Made by a program: the position numbers and the translations under genes | The notes under the pieces: model-generated | Database searches by the model: none | What the model saw: the letters and a program-made list of their open reading frames with translations, nothing else | Told to the model about the DNA's origin: nothing | Assembly (NCBI GenBank): GCA_900321865.1 | Contig: ONXP01000065.1 | Coordinates: forward strand, 1-51,213 | Source: an uncultured Elusimicrobia bacterium | GTDB taxonomy: Bacteria; RUG730 | Reading direction: 5' to 3' | Length of the DNA: 51,213 nucleotides | Shown here: in pieces, positions 1-8,669 of the stretch | Position numbering within the stretch: the first letter of the stretch is position 1 | Layout of the letters: each line of letters starts with the position of its first letter

Positions 1-209
1 ATAAAATAAATAGATTAAAAAAAGAAGTTATTTCTATAGATATTCCATCTGGATTAAATTATACTGACAATTTTGGGATAATAATAAAATCTAGCTATAC
101 TCTATCAATTTTAGGAAATAAACAAATTTTTAAAAATAAAGAAATAGAAAATTTTTTAGGTGAAGTTGATATTGTAGATGTTGGAGTGAGCAAATTTAAT
201 ATCAAATAA
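1..209 (+). CDS. nnrE: NAD(P)H-hydrate epimerase, C-terminal fragment (cut by window edge)
   Basis: The reading frame is open from the left edge (codons start at base 3) to TAA at 207-209. It carries the motif ISIDIPSGLN followed about 35 residues later by GEVDIVDVGV. Both are typical of the C-terminal half of the YjeF N-terminal domain, which epimerises damaged NAD(P)H hydrates. The start lies outside the window, so it cannot be seen whether a kinase (NnrD) domain exists elsewhere. The protein stops right after the epimerase domain, so any NnrD would have to be a separate gene or an N-terminal fusion. The rplU promoter begins five bases after the stop codon. Confidence 0.7.
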   Translation, partial: KINRLKKEVISIDIPSGLNYTDNFGIIIKSSYTLSILGNKQIFKNKEIENFLGEVDIVDVGVSKFNIK

Positions 210-213
210 TTTA

Positions 214-241
214 TTGACAAAAAAATAGAAATATGTATAAA
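214..241 (+). promoter_or_regulatory. Sigma-70-type promoter of rplU-rpmA
   Basis: A perfect -35 box TTGACA (214-219) is followed by a 16-base spacer and TATAAA (236-241). Transcription would begin near 248. This rules out the ATG at 233 as the rplU start, since it lies inside the promoter, and leaves a leader of about 20 bases before the ATG at 269. Confidence 0.6.
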
Positions 242-268
242 TATAAAAAATTTAGGAGGATTCCTTAT

Positions 269-583
269 ATGTATGCAGTTATAGATTTATCCGGAAAGCA
301 GCAAAAAATCGAAAAAGATGAAATTGTTAGAATAGAAAAAATCAATAAGAATGTCGGTGATAAAATAAATTTTGATCGTGTTATGATGTTAAATAATGAT
401 TCTGATATAAAAATTGGCACTCCTTACATAGATGGTGTAAGAGTAGAAGCAGAAGTTATAAGACAAGATAGAGATAAAAAAATTAGAGTTTTTAAGAAAA
501 AAAGAAGGAAGAGTTACACAAAAACTATAGGACACAGGCAATATTATACAGAAATAAAAATAAAAGATATTGTTTTAGGTTAG
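269..583 (+). CDS. rplU: 50S ribosomal protein L21
   Basis: L21 binds 23S rRNA in the large ribosomal subunit. The 104-residue product begins MYAVIDLSGKQQKI and has the basic stretch KKKRRKSYTKTIGHRQ near residues 80-95, typical of the C-terminal RNA-binding part. An upstream in-frame ATG at 233 would add 12 residues absent from the family, and it overlaps the promoter. The ATG at 269 has a strong AGGAGG at 254-259 with a 9-base spacer and gives the family's usual length of about 103. It is followed 16 bases later by rpmA, the standard bacterial pairing. Confidence 0.95.
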   Translation: MYAVIDLSGKQQKIEKDEIVRIEKINKNVGDKINFDRVMMLNNDSDIKIGTPYIDGVRVEAEVIRQDRDKKIRVFKKKRRKSYTKTIGHRQYYTEIKIKDIVLG

Positions 584-599
584 TTTCTAGGAGAAAAAA

Positions 600-860
600 A
601 TGGCACATACCAAAAGTCAGGGAAGCAGTACAAATGGTAGAGATTCTGCAGGAAAAAGATTAGGAATTAAAATGTTTGATGGTCAGTTTGCAAAATCTGG
701 TAATATATTAGTTAGACAAAGAGGATTAAAAGTAAAACCTGGTATAAATGTAAAAAGAGGAAAAGATGATACTTTATTCTCTATATCAGATGGGATTGTA
801 AAATTTATAACTAAAGGTTCTAGAAGATTTAAATATGTTAATATTATAAAAAATAACTAA
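600..860 (+). CDS. rpmA: 50S ribosomal protein L27
   Basis: L27 lies near the peptidyl transferase centre, and its N-terminal tail reaches toward the tRNA acceptor ends. The 86-residue protein starts [24 protein letters not shown], close to the usual MAHKKGxGSxxNGRDSxxKRLGVK. The tail starts directly at MAH, so there is no cleavable extension as in Firmicutes and Fusobacteria. The RBS is AGGAG just before the ATG. It is the last gene of the rplU-rpmA unit and is followed by a hairpin terminator. Confidence 0.95.
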   Translation: MAHTKSQGSSTNGRDSAGKRLGIKMFDGQFAKSGNILVRQRGLKVKPGINVKRGKDDTLFSISDGIVKFITKGSRRFKYVNIIKNN

Positions 861-890
861 TTATAGATTTTTATTTTTAATTAGTTTTTC

Positions 891-930
891 AAAAAAGCAT
901 AACATTGGATTATAAGTGTTATGTTTTTTT
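891..930 (+). terminator. Intrinsic terminator after rpmA
   Basis: CATAACA (898-904) pairs with TGTTATG (917-923). The stem is extended by an A-run (891-896) facing a T-run (925-930), with a G-T wobble between, and ends in an uninterrupted T tract (924-930). The A/T symmetry could make it work in both directions. An in-frame ATG of the following gene (921) lies inside the stem, which argues that carB starts downstream at 942. Confidence 0.6.
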
Positions 931-941
931 ATGGAGTTGTT

Positions 942-2651
942 ATGCCTAAAAGAACCGATATTAATAAAATTTTGCTTATAGGTTCTGGGCCTATTGTTAT
1001 TGGGCAGGCTTGTGAATTTGATTATTCTGGTACACAGGCTTGTCGCATTCTAATGAACGATGGATATGATGTCATATTAGTAAATTCTAACCCTGCTACC
1101 ATTATGACAGATCCAGAGTTATCTTATAGAACTTATATAGAACCTATCACTTTGGAAAGTTTAGAAAAAATTATTATAAAAGAAAAACCTGATGCTATTC
1201 TTCCAACATTAGGTGGACAAACCGCTCTAAATGTAGCAGTAGAATTATATGAAAAAGGGATTCTAGAAAAAAATAACATTGAGCTTATAGGTGCAAAATA
1301 TGATGTTATAAAAAAGGCGGAAAATAGAGATTCTTTTAGAAAATGTATTCAAGAAATAAATTTAAATGTCCCTATTAGTGGCTTTGTTCATAACATTAGT
1401 GAAGCAGAAGAAGTTTTTCGAAACATAAATAGATATCCTGTAATTATTAGGGCTAGTTTTACACTAGGTGGAACTGGCGGGGGAATAGCTTATAATAAAG
1501 AAGATTTCTTAGAAAAAGTGAGTTATGGTTTAAAATGTAGTCCTGTATCTGAAGTTTTGATAGAAGAATCTGTTCTTGGTTGGAAAGAATATGAACTGGA
1601 AATTATGAGAGATAAAAATGATAATACTCTTGTAGTGTGTTCTATAGAAAACATTGATCCTATGGGAGTTCACACTGGTGACAGTATTACTGTTGCTCCT
1701 ATCCAAACATTAACCGATAAAGAATATCAAACTATGAGAGATGCAGCAGTAAAAATTATAAGAAAAATAGGTGTAGAAACAGGTGGAGCAAATATTCAGT
1801 TTGCAATAAATCCGAATGATGGAAAAATGGTTGTAATAGAAATGAATCCTAGAGTATCTAGGAGTTCTGCTCTGGCATCTAAAGCTACTGGCTTCCCGAT
1901 AGCAAAAATTGCTGCAAAATTATCTGTAGGATACACTTTAGATGAAATACAAAATGATATAACCAAAACTACTCCGGCATCTTTTGAGCCAGTTATCGAT
2001 TATTGTGTAGTAAAAATTCCTAGATTTACTTTTGAAAAATTTAAAGGAACAGAAGATCTTTTAGGTATTTCTATGAAATCTGTTGGTGAAATTATGACTA
2101 TTGGGCGAACATTTAAAGAAGCTTTTCAAAAAGGTTTTAGATCGTTAGAAATTGGAGCTTCTGGTTTTACAGAATATAAAGGAAATGCCATTTTTATTAA
2201 AATTCAAGAAAAAGATAAAACAGATTCTGAAAGAATAAAATATGAAGAAAATTTATTAAATCTAGTTAAAAAACCTTCTTCAAAAAGATTTTTTTATATC
2301 AGGGAAGCCTTAGAATTAGACTGGAGTATAGAAAAAATATATGAACTCACTAAAATAGATAAATGGTTTTTGAATCAATTTAAAGAAATAATAGATTTTG
2401 AAAAATATTTAAAATCTATTCCAAAGCAAGACTTTTTTAATAACAAAAATTTATTTTTCTTAGCCAAGCAAAATGGTTTTTCGGATAAAGAATTAGCTAC
2501 TATTTTCAAAGTTGACGAATTAGAAGTGAGACATTTTAAAGAAAATTTAAATATAACTCCTTCATTTAAAATGGTTGATACTTGTGCTGGAGAATTTGAA
2601 GCTTTTACTCCTTATTTTTATTCAACTTTTGATGAAGAAGATGAAGGATGA
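942..2651 (+). CDS. carB: Carbamoyl-phosphate synthase large chain, N-terminal half only (split CarB)
   Basis: CarB makes carbamoyl phosphate for pyrimidine and arginine synthesis. This product (about 569 residues) covers only the first half of a normal CarB of about 1,070. It has the start [30 protein letters not shown], an ATP-grasp core ([28 protein letters not shown]) and the helical oligomerisation region, ending with [18 protein letters not shown] and a short acidic tail. That ending is exactly the junction before the second, carbamate-phosphorylating half, which is absent, as is the C-terminal allosteric domain. Split CarB halves are known in Aquifex and methanogens. Start chosen at 942 (GGAG at 933-936); the ATG at 921 lies in the terminator hairpin. 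The next gene is hisD, in the same frame but after a TGA. Confidence 0.85.
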   Translation: MPKRTDINKILLIGSGPIVIGQACEFDYSGTQACRILMNDGYDVILVNSNPATIMTDPELSYRTYIEPITLESLEKIIIKEKPDAILPTLGGQTALNVAVELYEKGILEKNNIELIGAKYDVIKKAENRDSFRKCIQEINLNVPISGFVHNISEAEEVFRNINRYPVIIRASFTLGGTGGGIAYNKEDFLEKVSYGLKCSPVSEVLIEESVLGWKEYELEIMRDKNDNTLVVCSIENIDPMGVHTGDSITVAPIQTLTDKEYQTMRDAAVKIIRKIGVETGGANIQFAINPNDGKMVVIEMNPRVSRSSALASKATGFPIAKIAAKLSVGYTLDEIQNDITKTTPASFEPVIDYCVVKIPRFTFEKFKGTEDLLGISMKSVGEIMTIGRTFKEAFQKGFRSLEIGASGFTEYKGNAIFIKIQEKDKTDSERIKYEENLLNLVKKPSSKRFFYIREALELDWSIEKIYELTKIDKWFLNQFKEIIDFEKYLKSIPKQDFFNNKNLFFLAKQNGFSDKELATIFKVDELEVRHFKENLNITPSFKMVDTCAGEFEAFTPYFYSTFDEEDEG

Positions 2652-2660
2652 ATTTTATTT

Positions 2661-3851
2661 ATGGAAAGTTTAGAAAATATTGTAAAAGAAATTTTAGATG
2701 ATGTTAAGTCTAATGGAGATTTAGCTTTAATAAAATATTCTAAAAAGTTTGATAATATTTTACTTGAAGAAAAAAATTTAGTTTTAAATAAAAAAGATCT
2801 TGAAAGTTCTATTAAAGAAATTCCTGATAAAGTTTTAGAATCTATAAATATTGCAAGAGATAATATTTTAGCCTATCACCAAAATCAGTATAAAAATATA
2901 ATGTCTAGTAAAGTAAACATTACTGGCAATGATTTTTTCATTAAAGAAAAAGTTACCCCCATTCATAGAGTAGGAGTTTATGTACCTGGTGGCAGGTTTT
3001 CTTATCCGTCAACTGTTCTTATGACTATTTTGCCGGCTGTTGCAAGTGGAGTAAAAAAAATAATTGTTGCAACTCCTTTAAAAAATCTCACTCCTTTAGT
3101 TAAGGCTACTATTTTTTTAGCTGGAGCAGATGAAGTTTTGTGTGTAGGTGGAGCACAGGCAATAGCTGCAATGGCTTTTGGAACCCAAAAAATAAAAAAA
3201 GTAAATATGATAGTAGGCCCTGGGAATGCTTTTGTTACAGAAGCAAAAAGACAAGTTTATGGAAAAGTTGGGATAGATATGCTGGCTGGACCTAGCAATT
3301 TATTAGTTTTTATCGATGAAACGACAGATTTAGATTTTATAGCGATGGATTTAATGGCACAGGCGGAACATGATAAAATGGCAAAAGGAATCTTAGTTGC
3401 AGAAGAAACAAATAAAAATTTAATATCAAAAGTAAAAAACAAAATTAAAAATGAATTTTACGATAGAATTGAATTTTATTTTAAACAAAATTTAACAGAA
3501 ATTATAAATTTTATCAACGATTTTGCTCCGGAGCATTTAGAGTTAGCTATACAAAATGAAGAAAAAATTGATGTTTTATTAAAAAATATTGAAAATGCTG
3601 GAGCTATATTTTTAGGAAATTATTCCCCGACGGCTTTTGGAGATTATTTTTTTGGTCCTAGCCATACTTTGCCAACTAATTCTTGTGCCAAATTCTCATC
3701 TGGGCTTTCGTGCAACACTTTTTTGAAAAGATCTAATATAATGTTTTCTAATAAAAATTATATCGAAAAAAATGCTAAATATGTTAGCACTATTGCAAAA
3801 GAAGAAGGATTAGAATTTCATTCAGAAAGTGTAAAAATTCGCATCAAATAG
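2661..3851 (+). CDS. hisD: Histidinol dehydrogenase
   Basis: HisD catalyses the last two NAD-dependent oxidations of histidine synthesis, histidinol to histidine, with a zinc ion. The expected active-site residues are visible: AQAEHD around residue 232 (Gln and His zinc ligands), the catalytic Glu-His in APEHLE near 290, an Asp in FGDYFFGPSHTLPT near 327, and the C-terminal His in EGLEFHSESV near 386. At 396 residues it is about 30 shorter at the N terminus than usual. The in-frame TGA of carB at 2649-2651 prevents any longer version except from an ATT codon. AAGGA at the end of carB may serve as RBS. No other his gene is nearby. Confidence 0.93.
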   Translation: MESLENIVKEILDDVKSNGDLALIKYSKKFDNILLEEKNLVLNKKDLESSIKEIPDKVLESINIARDNILAYHQNQYKNIMSSKVNITGNDFFIKEKVTPIHRVGVYVPGGRFSYPSTVLMTILPAVASGVKKIIVATPLKNLTPLVKATIFLAGADEVLCVGGAQAIAAMAFGTQKIKKVNMIVGPGNAFVTEAKRQVYGKVGIDMLAGPSNLLVFIDETTDLDFIAMDLMAQAEHDKMAKGILVAEETNKNLISKVKNKIKNEFYDRIEFYFKQNLTEIINFINDFAPEHLELAIQNEEKIDVLLKNIENAGAIFLGNYSPTAFGDYFFGPSHTLPTNSCAKFSSGLSCNTFLKRSNIMFSNKNYIEKNAKYVSTIAKEEGLEFHSESVKIRIK

Positions 3852-3853
3852 CT

Positions 3854-5386
3854 ATGAAAATTTTTTTGTTTTTTTTGTCTCTTACCTTTTTTTATCTCGC
3901 ATTTCCAGGAAAAATTAATCTAAATTTTTTAAATTCCATTTTTGGTTTTATATGCTTTGTTCCCATCTTTTTTTTGATTGATACTATAAAAAATAATTTT
4001 AATTTTAAACATTCTAAAAAATCTTATAAAGATTTATATCTTATTTTTTTTCTTTCTTTTTGCATTCATTTAATTTTATTCAGCTGGATTGTGCCAACTA
4101 TCACGATGTTTGGAATAAACTTTTTTTTAGCATTAAGTTTTTTAATTTTACTAGCTTTTTATTTATCTCTATTTTTGGATATATTTTTTTATATTTTTTA
4201 TATAAAACAAAAAACATCTTTTATTTTTATGAGTGCAATTTTTACAATACTAGAATTTTTAAAATCTTTTTTATTTACAGGATTTCCCTGGAATTTACTA
4301 GCTACGACAGAGTGGCAAAATATTTATTTTTTACAAATTTCAGATATTTTAGGAATATATGGCATTTCATTTTTTACGATCCTTATCAATTTCCTTATAT
4401 TTGACATAATAAAAACATTTTCAAAAAAAAGATTTTCATTTTTGTTTACTTTAATTATACTTATATATACTTATGGCATATTAAAAATATATTATTACAA
4501 AAGTATCTTAAATATTCAAGACAAAAATTTAGAAACAATAAAAATTTCTCTTTTGCATAACAATGTCAATCCTTATGAAAAATATAATATTAATTCTATA
4601 AAAGCATCTTATAATAATCTTATAAACCAAAATAAAAATGTAGATTTATTTATAATGTCCGAGACTTCTTTCCCTTATTATTTTAATTTATATAAACAAA
4701 ATTTATTTTCTAATTATTTAAAAAATTTTTTTGATAATTTTAGCAATAACTATATAATTGGGGATATTTCGATAGAAAAAAATAAAACTTTTAATTCCGC
4801 AATATTAATAGATAAAAATCTAAAATTTATTGATAAATATGACAAAATTCATTTGGTTCCTTTTGGCGAATTTTTCCCTTTTGAAAATATAATTTTTAAA
4901 TTTTTCCCCACACTTTCTAAAAATTTAGGAGGAATGGCTAGAGGAAAATCTTCTAAAAATATAACTTTAAATAATTTTAATATTGCGATAAACATATGCT
5001 ATGAAGCGATTTTTTCAAATTTAATAAAAAAAACTATTTTTCCTGATACAGATTTTATTGTAAATATATCAAATGATTCCTGGCAACAAAATACTGCTGC
5101 AATTTCTCAACATTTTGTAAATAATATTTTTAGAGCTATAGAAAATAGACGATATTTATTTAGAGTGTCAAATATGGGAATAAGTGCTATAATTAGTCCC
5201 ATAGGTGAAATAATAAAAAAAGTAGAACCAAATGAATACAAAAGATTAGACTATGAGATAAAAAAAATGGAAAAAAATCTGTATACTTTTTATACAAAAT
5301 TTGGAAATATGTTTTTGTATATTTTAATAGTTTATATTTTTATAACGATTTTTTATGAAAGAAAATTTAATAAATTTTATAATTAA
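3854..5386 (+). CDS. lnt: Apolipoprotein N-acyltransferase
   Basis: Lnt adds the third acyl chain to lipoproteins at the outer face of the inner membrane, a step typical of bacteria with an outer membrane. The 510-residue protein has a hydrophobic multi-span N-terminal half (about residues 1-225) and a nitrilase-like periplasmic domain. The catalytic triad is visible: Glu in MSETSFPYYF (about 270), Lys in YDKIHLVPFGEFFPFE (about 331) and Cys in INICYEAIF (about 380). A final membrane helix follows (about 485-505). It begins two bases after hisD and overlaps the next gene by 32 bases, so translational coupling is likely. Confidence 0.93.
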   Translation: MKIFLFFLSLTFFYLAFPGKINLNFLNSIFGFICFVPIFFLIDTIKNNFNFKHSKKSYKDLYLIFFLSFCIHLILFSWIVPTITMFGINFFLALSFLILLAFYLSLFLDIFFYIFYIKQKTSFIFMSAIFTILEFLKSFLFTGFPWNLLATTEWQNIYFLQISDILGIYGISFFTILINFLIFDIIKTFSKKRFSFLFTLIILIYTYGILKIYYYKSILNIQDKNLETIKISLLHNNVNPYEKYNINSIKASYNNLINQNKNVDLFIMSETSFPYYFNLYKQNLFSNYLKNFFDNFSNNYIIGDISIEKNKTFNSAILIDKNLKFIDKYDKIHLVPFGEFFPFENIIFKFFPTLSKNLGGMARGKSSKNITLNNFNIAINICYEAIFSNLIKKTIFPDTDFIVNISNDSWQQNTAAISQHFVNNIFRAIENRRYLFRVSNMGISAIISPIGEIIKKVEPNEYKRLDYEIKKMEKNLYTFYTKFGNMFLYILIVYIFITIFYERKFNKFYN

Positions 5387-5846
5387 TTTAAATATAAATA
5401 AAAGTTTTTTAACTTTTTTAATTTCTATGCTTCCAATTTTAGAAATTAGAGGAGCTTTGCCTATATCTATAATTTTTTTTAAACTTTCTGCTTTAAAATC
5501 TTTTGTGCTGTGTGCCTTGGGGAATATTTTCATTATTATTCCTTTTATGATATTTGTAGAAAAATTTTTAAATCTTGAAAAATACGATTTTTTAAAAAAT
5601 CTTTCTTTTTTCAGATGGTGGATTTCGAAAACTAAAAAAAATGAAACTTTAATAAAAAAATATGGAACTCTTGGACTTTTAATTTTCGTTGCTATTCCAC
5701 TGCCTAGTACTGGAGCATATACTGGAGCACTTTTAGCCTCTCTTTTAAAAATCAAAAAATTAAATGCCTTATACTTTATTGCTCTTGGAGTAATAATCGC
5801 CGGAATTATTACCTTGATTATTACAAAAGGAATCACTTTAATATAA
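5355..5846 (+). CDS. Small multidrug export-type membrane protein (COG2426-like)
   Basis: A 163-residue, strongly hydrophobic protein. The motif LPILEIRGALPISIIF (about residues 26-41) is the hallmark of the putative small multi-drug export family, and PLPSTGAYTGALLASLL near 115-131 is its second conserved block. Several membrane segments are visible. The substrate is unknown for most members, and the drug-export label comes from family naming only. The start overlaps the end of lnt by 32 bases with no clear RBS of its own, so it is probably translated by coupling. Confidence 0.75.
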   Translation: MKENLINFIINLNINKSFLTFLISMLPILEIRGALPISIIFFKLSALKSFVLCALGNIFIIIPFMIFVEKFLNLEKYDFLKNLSFFRWWISKTKKNETLIKKYGTLGLLIFVAIPLPSTGAYTGALLASLLKIKKLNALYFIALGVIIAGIITLIITKGITLI

Positions 5847-5857
5847 AAGAGGAAAAA

Positions 5858-6754
5858 ATGAAAACTTATTTAGATTGTTTACCTTGTATAATAAAATTAA
5901 TTTTTGAAACTATAAAAATTTTAAACCTAAACGATGAAGATGCTAAAAAAATATTTTATGAAATTTTAGAAGAAATAAAAAAGTTTGATTTAAAACTTTC
6001 CCCACCAGAAATTACAGGCGAATTATTTCAAAAATTAAAAATTTTTTCCAAAGCAAGTGATCCTTTTTATAAAATTAAAAATTTTAGCAATGATTTAATT
6101 TACAAAAATAAAAATTTATTTTTAGAAAAAATTAATAATTCCAGGGATAAACTTTTAACTGCTCTAAAAATTTCTATTTTAGGAAATATTATAGACTATG
6201 GGGTTAATCCAAACTTAATCATAGAAGATGAAATAAATAAACTTTTTACAAAAATAGACGAAAATACAAATAAAGAAGTCTTTGAATATGATTTATTTTT
6301 AAAAGATTTAAAAAATAGCAAAAGTTTACTATTTTTGACAGATAATGCTGGTGAAATAATTTTAGATTATATTTTATTGAAAACGATTAAAAATTTATAC
6401 CCAAAAATAAAAATATTTTTAGCTTTAAAATCCACTCCTATTTTAAACGATGTCTCTATTATAGATAAACTTCCTGTAAATTTAGGAGAGCTAGGCGAAG
6501 TTTTTGAAAGTGGATCTATCTATCCTGGAACTATTTTAGATAAAACTCAAGAAAAATTTTTAGAATATTTTAATAAATCTGATATCGTAATAAGCAAAGG
6601 TCAAGGAAATTTTGAAAGTCTTAGTAAAGATTACAAAAAAAATAGAAAAATATATTTTTTATTTTTAATAAAATGTAGAATAATAGTCAATGATATAAAA
6701 AATAATTTTTTTAAAAATTCTAATATTTATGATATAGTTTTAATGAAAAATTAA
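5858..6754 (+). CDS. DUF89 / ARMT1-like metal-dependent phosphatase
   Basis: The 298-residue protein starts MKTYLDCLPCII with the CxxC motif of the prokaryotic DUF89 subfamily. It has the expected metal-site motif LTDNAGEIILDY (about 167-178) and the later ISKGQGNFESL motif (about 247). DUF89 proteins are metal-dependent phosphatases proposed to remove damaged or surplus phosphometabolites; the substrate here cannot be told. RBS GAGG precedes the ATG. It lies 11 bases after the membrane protein and 17 before an exported repeat protein. Confidence 0.8.
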   Translation: MKTYLDCLPCIIKLIFETIKILNLNDEDAKKIFYEILEEIKKFDLKLSPPEITGELFQKLKIFSKASDPFYKIKNFSNDLIYKNKNLFLEKINNSRDKLLTALKISILGNIIDYGVNPNLIIEDEINKLFTKIDENTNKEVFEYDLFLKDLKNSKSLLFLTDNAGEIILDYILLKTIKNLYPKIKIFLALKSTPILNDVSIIDKLPVNLGELGEVFESGSIYPGTILDKTQEKFLEYFNKSDIVISKGQGNFESLSKDYKKNRKIYFLFLIKCRIIVNDIKNNFFKNSNIYDIVLMKN

Positions 6755-6771
6755 ATTTTTAGGAGATATGT

Positions 6772-7242
6772 ATGAAAAAAATTTTAGCATTTTTTAGTAT
6801 TTTTATTTTTTCTTTCTCTTTAGTTAGTGCATCTCATCCTATTAGTTTATCTTTATGGGAAAATATTTCATATCCAAAGGATTCTGAAATTTCTGGATTA
6901 GAGTTAGGGCTAGGATCTTTTTTGTCAAAGTTAAAAGGTATTCAATTAAACTTTTTTCTATCTGAATCAGAAGAAGGTGTGGGAGCAGAAATTGGATTAA
7001 TAAATGTTTCATCTAATTTTAAAGGTCTTCAGTTTGGATGCCTAAATATTGGACAAAATTTATATAAAGGATTTCAATTAGGATTTGTAAATATAGCAGA
7101 AAAAGAAATAAAAGGATTTCAATTAGGTTTTTTTAATTATGCACATACTGGGGAGCATTTTGTTTGTCAATTAGGATTAATAAATTGCTTAAAAAATTCT
7201 ATTATTTACGAGTGGTTTCCATTTGTAAATATTTTGTTTTAA
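6772..7242 (+). CDS. Exported LA_2272-like surface repeat protein
   Basis: A 156-residue protein with a clear signal peptide (MKKILAFFSIFIFSFSLVSA, likely cleaved after about residue 20). From about residue 60 to 140 it is built of imperfect units of about 18-21 residues with the core KGxQLGFxNIA (KGLQFGCLNIG, KGFQLGFVNIA, KGFQLGFFNYA, VCQLGLIN). Such glycine/asparagine-spaced beta-type repeats occur in the LA_2272 family of surface-exposed proteins of unknown function. There is no lipobox. RBS AGGAG lies 7 bases before the ATG. It probably sits in the periplasm or at the outer membrane. Confidence 0.65.
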   Translation: MKKILAFFSIFIFSFSLVSASHPISLSLWENISYPKDSEISGLELGLGSFLSKLKGIQLNFFLSESEEGVGAEIGLINVSSNFKGLQFGCLNIGQNLYKGFQLGFVNIAEKEIKGFQLGFFNYAHTGEHFVCQLGLINCLKNSIIYEWFPFVNILF

Positions 7243-7255
7243 ATTTTTATTTTAT

Positions 7256-7990
7256 ATGAAACTTAAAAAGAAGTTTTTTTTAATTGCAAAAAATTTTATA
7301 TATAAAACTATATTGTTATTTATAGGTTTTTTATTATTTATATTGGTTTTCAATCGATTTATTGGCTTTATAATACATATTAATAAAGAGGTAGCGGTTC
7401 CAAATTTAATAAATATAAAATATGATGATGCAAAGAATTTGTTAAAACCTCTAGGTTTACATATAGAAAAGAATTATGATGCATATAGTGACTTACCAAT
7501 TGGAACAATAATATCACAATTTCCAGAATCAGATGCAATAGTCAGAAAAAAAAGAACTATAAAAGTAGTGATAAGTAAAGGCTATAAAGATTCTATTGTT
7601 CCTGACTTATATAAAACAAATTTAGATGATTTAGAGCTGATTTTAAAAAATTGTGGATTAGAAAAAGGTCGAGTAGACTTTATTCCTTCTACAACAGTAG
7701 AAAAAAATAAAATAATAAACCAAAACCCTACTTATAAAACCGTTGTTCCTAGGGGCTCTGAAGTAAATGTAAAAGTATCAAGTGGGCTTCCAAAAAATAA
7801 AAAACTTATGCCAGATCTTTTAGGACTAAAAAAAGAAGTAGCGGATATTTTGTTAGATAATGCTAATATAAAATATGAAATTAAATATACACCTACTGAT
7901 AATGAAAAAGGTATTGTTTTATCTCAAATTCCCAATAAAGATGAAGAAATAAAATTTAACCACAAAGTTATTATAGAAATTGGAGAATAA
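7256..7990 (+). CDS. Membrane-anchored protein with three PASTA domains
   Basis: The 244-residue protein has a short basic N terminus, one membrane helix (about residues 15-42) and three consecutive PASTA domains (about 45-112, 113-178, 180-244). Each begins with a P-x-L/xLY-type strand (VAVPNLINIKY, SIVPDLYKT, KLMPDLLGL), and each of the first two ends in a VVIS/VKVSSG-type strand. PASTA domains bind muropeptides or peptidoglycan and usually belong to Ser/Thr kinases or PBPs. Here there is neither a kinase nor a transpeptidase domain. The topology puts the repeats in the periplasm. It lies four bases upstream of rpe, and its stop region holds the rpe RBS. Confidence 0.85.
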   Translation: MKLKKKFFLIAKNFIYKTILLFIGFLLFILVFNRFIGFIIHINKEVAVPNLINIKYDDAKNLLKPLGLHIEKNYDAYSDLPIGTIISQFPESDAIVRKKRTIKVVISKGYKDSIVPDLYKTNLDDLELILKNCGLEKGRVDFIPSTTVEKNKIINQNPTYKTVVPRGSEVNVKVSSGLPKNKKLMPDLLGLKKEVADILLDNANIKYEIKYTPTDNEKGIVLSQIPNKDEEIKFNHKVIIEIGE

Positions 7991-7994
7991 TTAA

Positions 7995-8666
7995 ATGCTA
8001 AAAAATCAAATATCTCCATCTATTTTGTCAGCGAATTTTTTAAACTTATCGCTCCAACTAGATTTATTAAAAACTGAAAAAATAAAAAATTTACATATAG
8101 ATGTTATGGATGGGCATTTTGTAAAAAATCTTACATTTGGAATTCCTATTATAAAGGCTATAAAAACACAATTTCCAAACTTTATTTTGGAAACACATTT
8201 AATGGTAAAAGAACCTGAAAAATTTTTGGATATGTTTATGCCTTTTAGCGATGTGATTATTTTTCACTATGAAGCGACTTCTTTTCAAGAAAATATTATA
8301 AAAAAACTAAAATCTTTTAATAAAAAAATAGGAATATCTATAAAGCCAAAAACCAGTTCAGATGAAATTTATCCTTTTTTAAATTTTATTGATATGATTT
8401 TAATTATGACCGTAGAACCTGGTTTCGCTGGTCAAACTTATATAAAAGAAATGAATGAAAAAATTTATAATTTAAAAAATTATATTTCTAGTAAAAATCT
8501 CAATCTTGATATATCAGTAGACGGCGGAATAGATGAAAAAACTATTTTTCTTGCTAAAGAAAATGGTGCAAATAGTTTTGTTATAGGATCAAAACTATTT
8601 AATAATGATTTAAAAATAATGCAAAAAAACATAAAAAACTTTAAAAATATTTTAGATATGGAGTAA
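7995..8666 (+). CDS. rpe: Ribulose-phosphate 3-epimerase
   Basis: Rpe interconverts ribulose 5-phosphate and xylulose 5-phosphate in the pentose phosphate pathway. The 223-residue TIM barrel shows the full set of family motifs: SPSILSANFLNL, HIDVMDGHFV (metal His and catalytic Asp), LETHLMV, VEPGFAGQ, SVDGGI with the second catalytic Asp, and ANSFVIGSKLF (phosphate binding). GGAG inside the end of the preceding PASTA gene serves as RBS (9-base spacing). yebC follows after three bases, so the two are co-transcribed. Confidence 0.96.
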   Translation: MLKNQISPSILSANFLNLSLQLDLLKTEKIKNLHIDVMDGHFVKNLTFGIPIIKAIKTQFPNFILETHLMVKEPEKFLDMFMPFSDVIIFHYEATSFQENIIKKLKSFNKKIGISIKPKTSSDEIYPFLNFIDMILIMTVEPGFAGQTYIKEMNEKIYNLKNYISSKNLNLDISVDGGIDEKTIFLAKENGANSFVIGSKLFNNDLKIMQKNIKNFKNILDME

Positions 8667-8669
8667 AAA

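Noticed and set aside
233-268. Twelve-residue N-terminal extension of L21
   Set aside because: The upstream ATG lies in the promoter, has no RBS, and the extra residues are not seen in L21 proteins.
2649-2660. Possible CarB-HisD fusion by reading through TGA, or a recoded TGA
   Set aside because: The two genes share a frame, but readthrough would join HisD directly to a half CarB and not restore the missing half. TGA also ends other genes normally, and tryptophans use TGG, so a recoded TGA is not supported.
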